Source: Inquilinus sp. KBS0705 (GTDB lineage: Bacteria > Bacteroidota > Bacteroidia > Sphingobacteriales > Sphingobacteriaceae). From it: a DNA stretch of 64,000 nucleotides. Positions within the stretch are counted from its first letter, which is position 1, and each line of letters begins with the position of its first letter. Below, piece by piece: positions 61,693-64,000 of this stretch. Made by a program: the position numbers and the translations under genes. The notes below the pieces were generated by a model. The model saw nothing but the letters and a program-made list of their open reading frames with translations. It did not search any database and was not told the origin of the DNA. The DNA lies in assembly GCA_005938025.2 (NCBI GenBank), contig VCCI02000001.1, positions 2,108,001-2,172,000 of the forward strand. The letters are read 5' to 3'.

Positions 61693-63969
61693 TTATGGCG
61701 TTGTAACTGTAGCTGCGTTTAAGGTAACTGCTGTTTGCGCCAGTAGTTTACCATTAACCCTTGCGCCTGTGTTTAACGATATCAGCGTTTTGCTTAATAT
61801 AATACCGCTAAAGTTTACATTGGTCCCCAATGTTGCCTGGCCTGCTACTACCCAAAATATGTTTTTAGCTTGTGCACCACCCAACAGGGTAATTTTCGCA
61901 CTACCATTTACAGTAAGGTTTTGAGATATCTGGAAAACCCAGGTATCATTCGGGCCACCCGTTAGTGTAACCCCGGCGTTTGTAATTAAAACGCCTGTAT
62001 TATACTTATATAACCCTGGAGGCAATATTCTGCCGCTAATGTTACCTGCATATAAGTCTACAATAGGTGCTGGTGTTACCAGGCCCATGCCGGTTGTATA
62101 TGCGGTTTGCATATCATTAACAGCGGTGGTCATCTTAGCTGGTGTAGGGGCAGCGTAATCTGCTGCAAATACTTTACCTGTAACAATCGGCGTGTGCGAA
62201 GATTGCCCGTTGGCATCCATAATTAACCCAAATCCGGTGATAGATGTAGCCGATATAGGGCTTACACCAATGTTACCTACTATAGATGTTACACCTGTTG
62301 TAGATATGCCTGATTTAGTCAATGCTGTAAAGTTGCCGGCTGTACCTAAATTTATTGGCGGCGGGCCAATAGGTGGGATAAGTGTAAAGTTAGCCACTAA
62401 CGTTCTGTTGGCAAGTAACGCGAATTTATAACTGGCAGCTATTGAGGCAACCACACCGTTATCTGTCCAATTTGTAAAGGTATAACCTATATTAGCTGTT
62501 GCCGTAGCAGTTACTAATGTGCCCGAAGCAAACGAACCGGAACCTACAGTTTTACCACCGGCAAACGGGCTGGATGAAAGATTAAGCGCAAAGTTACCTG
62601 CTACAACTTTAGTAAAGTTGGCCACAAGTGTGGTATTAGCAGTCATTACAACCTGATAGCTGGTACTGGTAGATACGATATTGCCGGCACGTGTCCAGTT
62701 AGTAAAACTATAGCCTGTGTTGGCTTTAGCAGTAGCGGTGGCCGTAGTACCTATAACGTACGAGCCTGAGCCGGTAGTTGTACCGCCAATAGCAGGGTTT
62801 GATGATAGGTTAAGCGCCACATTGCCTGGTGTAACCTTTACAAAGTTGGCTACAAGCGTAACATCGCTGTTCATTACAACCTGGTAGCTGGTACTGGCAG
62901 ATACAATTGCGCCATTATTGGTCCAATTTTTAAAGTTATAACCTGCATTAGCCTTGGCTGTTGCAGTTGCAGTTGCACCGGAGGTATAAGGCCCCGAACC
63001 AGTTGTAGTGCCACCGGCGGTAGGGCTTGATGATAAATTTAAAGCGAAGCTACCCGCGGCAACTTTTGTGAAGTGTGCTACAAGGCTGCGGTTGCCGGTT
63101 ATTTTAAACGGATAACTGGTACTGGTAGAAGCTACCGTTCCGGCTTGTGTCCAATTGGTAAAGGTGTAACCTGAGCTAGCCTTAGCTGTTACCGTTACAG
63201 TTGTACCTGCAGTAAATGAGCCTGCACCCGTAGTTGTACCGCCTGCTACCGGGCTTGACGATAAATTAACCGCGAATTTGCCGGCGGGTACTGCCGCGTA
63301 GTTAGCTACCAAAGCAGCGTTACCGGCCATTTTAAACAAATAGTCCGAACTGGTAGAAACAATTACTTTGTTCTTTGTCCAGTTGGTAAAGGTGTAACCT
63401 GTGTTTGGTGTAGCGGTTACGGTAACATCCGAACCTTGGGCAAATAAACCGGCACCTGTAGATACACCCCCTGCTACAGGGTTTGATGTTAGGGTTACCT
63501 GCGGTATGGTAGTAAACGACCATGTATAGTTGCTTACCATCGCTGTGCGTAAGCTATCAGTGGCACCCGTTGTAATAGTACCGTTATATAACACAAATGG
63601 CAAAAGGGGTTGGTCTGGTGTAAAAGTAAATACTTTAGCATCGGCAGTTGCGGCTACTTTTCCGCTAACAATATTACTTCCCTGTTTAATCAGAAAAGTC
63701 TTATCGTTAATGCTTGCAGCAGCCATATTAGTATTGAAGGTTGCCGTTATTACTTTATTAAGCACAACGTCGATAGCTTTATCCGTAGGATCAGTCGAAA
63801 CCACTACAGGGCAGTTACCGGTTATTTCGCCTTTGTAGTTGTCTTTTTTACAAGCAGTTATAATGGTCAGGAGCAGTGCGATTGACCAGATGGCTTTAAT
63901 TACTCCGGTGTACTCTATGCTTTTACGCATATAAGAGCCATCCGTAGTAGGGGTAGTTTTTTTGTTCAT
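61693..63969 (-). CDS. DUF3494 (ice-binding-like) lipoprotein with Big_5 and five InlB-type repeats
   Basis: A 758-residue surface lipoprotein (lipobox LTIITAC, near Cys40). A Big_5 Ig domain (about 55-155) begins PVVVSTDPTDKAIDVVLNKVI. Five repeats of about 75 residues follow (about 155-530), each with NLSSSP-AGGTTTGSG, YTFTNWT and LVANF. The C-terminal 220 residues form DUF3494: LGTAGNFTALTKSGISTTG, VTGKVFAADY and LPPGLYKYNTGVLI. This beta-helix is known as an ice-binding fold in some members and as an adhesive domain in others. The start could also be the ATG at 63930. Confidence 0.88.
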   Translation of the reverse strand: MNKKTTPTTDGSYMRKSIEYTGVIKAIWSIALLLTIITACKKDNYKGEITGNCPVVVSTDPTDKAIDVVLNKVITATFNTNMAAASINDKTFLIKQGSNIVSGKVAATADAKVFTFTPDQPLLPFVLYNGTITTGATDSLRTAMVSNYTWSFTTIPQVTLTSNPVAGGVSTGAGLFAQGSDVTVTATPNTGYTFTNWTKNKVIVSTSSDYLFKMAGNAALVANYAAVPAGKFAVNLSSSPVAGGTTTGAGSFTAGTTVTVTAKASSGYTFTNWTQAGTVASTSTSYPFKITGNRSLVAHFTKVAAGSFALNLSSSPTAGGTTTGSGPYTSGATATATAKANAGYNFKNWTNNGAIVSASTSYQVVMNSDVTLVANFVKVTPGNVALNLSSNPAIGGTTTGSGSYVIGTTATATAKANTGYSFTNWTRAGNIVSTSTSYQVVMTANTTLVANFTKVVAGNFALNLSSSPFAGGKTVGSGSFASGTLVTATATANIGYTFTNWTDNGVVASIAASYKFALLANRTLVANFTLIPPIGPPPINLGTAGNFTALTKSGISTTGVTSIVGNIGVSPISATSITGFGLIMDANGQSSHTPIVTGKVFAADYAAPTPAKMTTAVNDMQTAYTTGMGLVTPAPIVDLYAGNISGRILPPGLYKYNTGVLITNAGVTLTGGPNDTWVFQISQNLTVNGSAKITLLGGAQAKNIFWVVAGQATLGTNVNFSGIILSKTLISLNTGARVNGKLLAQTAVTLNAATVTTP

Positions 63970-64000
63970 GTAGGTTGATTTTAAAATTGTTAGTGTATTA

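Noticed and set aside
61900-63500. Regular repeats that might suggest a CRISPR or satellite array
   Set aside because: The period is about 220 bases and the repeats encode in-frame InlB-type protein repeats; no short identical repeats with unique spacers.

Overview
The window reads as a chromosomal segment of a Bacteroidota bacterium, most likely family Sphingobacteriaceae and Mucilaginibacter-like (inference from protein style). Supporting signs are two type IX secretion candidates (PorT and a PorG/DUF6089-like barrel), the BamA-Skp-Skp-MurI order, SprB-like and SusC-like domains, -7 boxes of the TAnnTTTG type, and hairpin-forming intergenic repeats of the kind common in this group.

Layout. 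1-8.6 kb (minus strand): distal half of the complex I operon, nuoH-I-J-K-L-M, then a MuiA-like gene, then the start of nuoN, which runs off the window. 8.7-21.4 kb (minus): an envelope and housekeeping block in which murI, two Skp/OmpH chaperones, bamA, uppS, exbD, a PorG-like barrel, NAD kinase, a CBS protein and an alpha/beta hydrolase are followed by yqeY, an SDR, porT and ubiE/menG. 21.6-30.4 kb (mixed strands): a Tat-exported Gfo/Idh oxidoreductase with a DUF1080 protein, an aldo/keto reductase, a GNAT enzyme, an S24-type repressor divergent from two small genes, a frameshifted histidine kinase, an RRM protein and a lipoprotein. An unlisted 39-codon ORF at 23951 has a decayed relative at about 8.75 kb.

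30.9-54.9 kb (mostly plus): a phage late-gene cluster with small and large terminase, a tail chaperone with a probable -1 frameshift, tail and hub proteins, tape measure, ClpP-type protease/scaffold, major capsid, tail tube, portal, connector, collagen-like fibre, SGNH-esterase fibre, holin-like protein, GH24 lysozyme and two small lysis-region proteins. I see no integrase, replication gene or phage repressor inside it. The tail module precedes the head module and the portal lies after the capsid gene, unlike the usual siphophage order. Accessory genes sit between late genes: two duplicated lipoproteins and an O-acyltransferase on the minus strand, and a duplicated pair of single-pass membrane proteins. 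Three copies of the inverted repeat TATGCC-N4-GGCATA lie before the terminase, tape-measure and protease genes. Host-style hairpin repeats fill most junctions. The cluster is therefore either an old, domesticated prophage or a gene-transfer-agent-like particle locus.

54.9-64 kb: host genes return, with DUF1684, DUF5996, a methyltransferase, a DUF5916 outer-membrane protein, an OmpA-family protein and a secreted DUF3494 (ice-binding-like) lipoprotein with five InlB-type repeats. No rRNA, tRNA, CRISPR array or intact insertion sequence was recognised.
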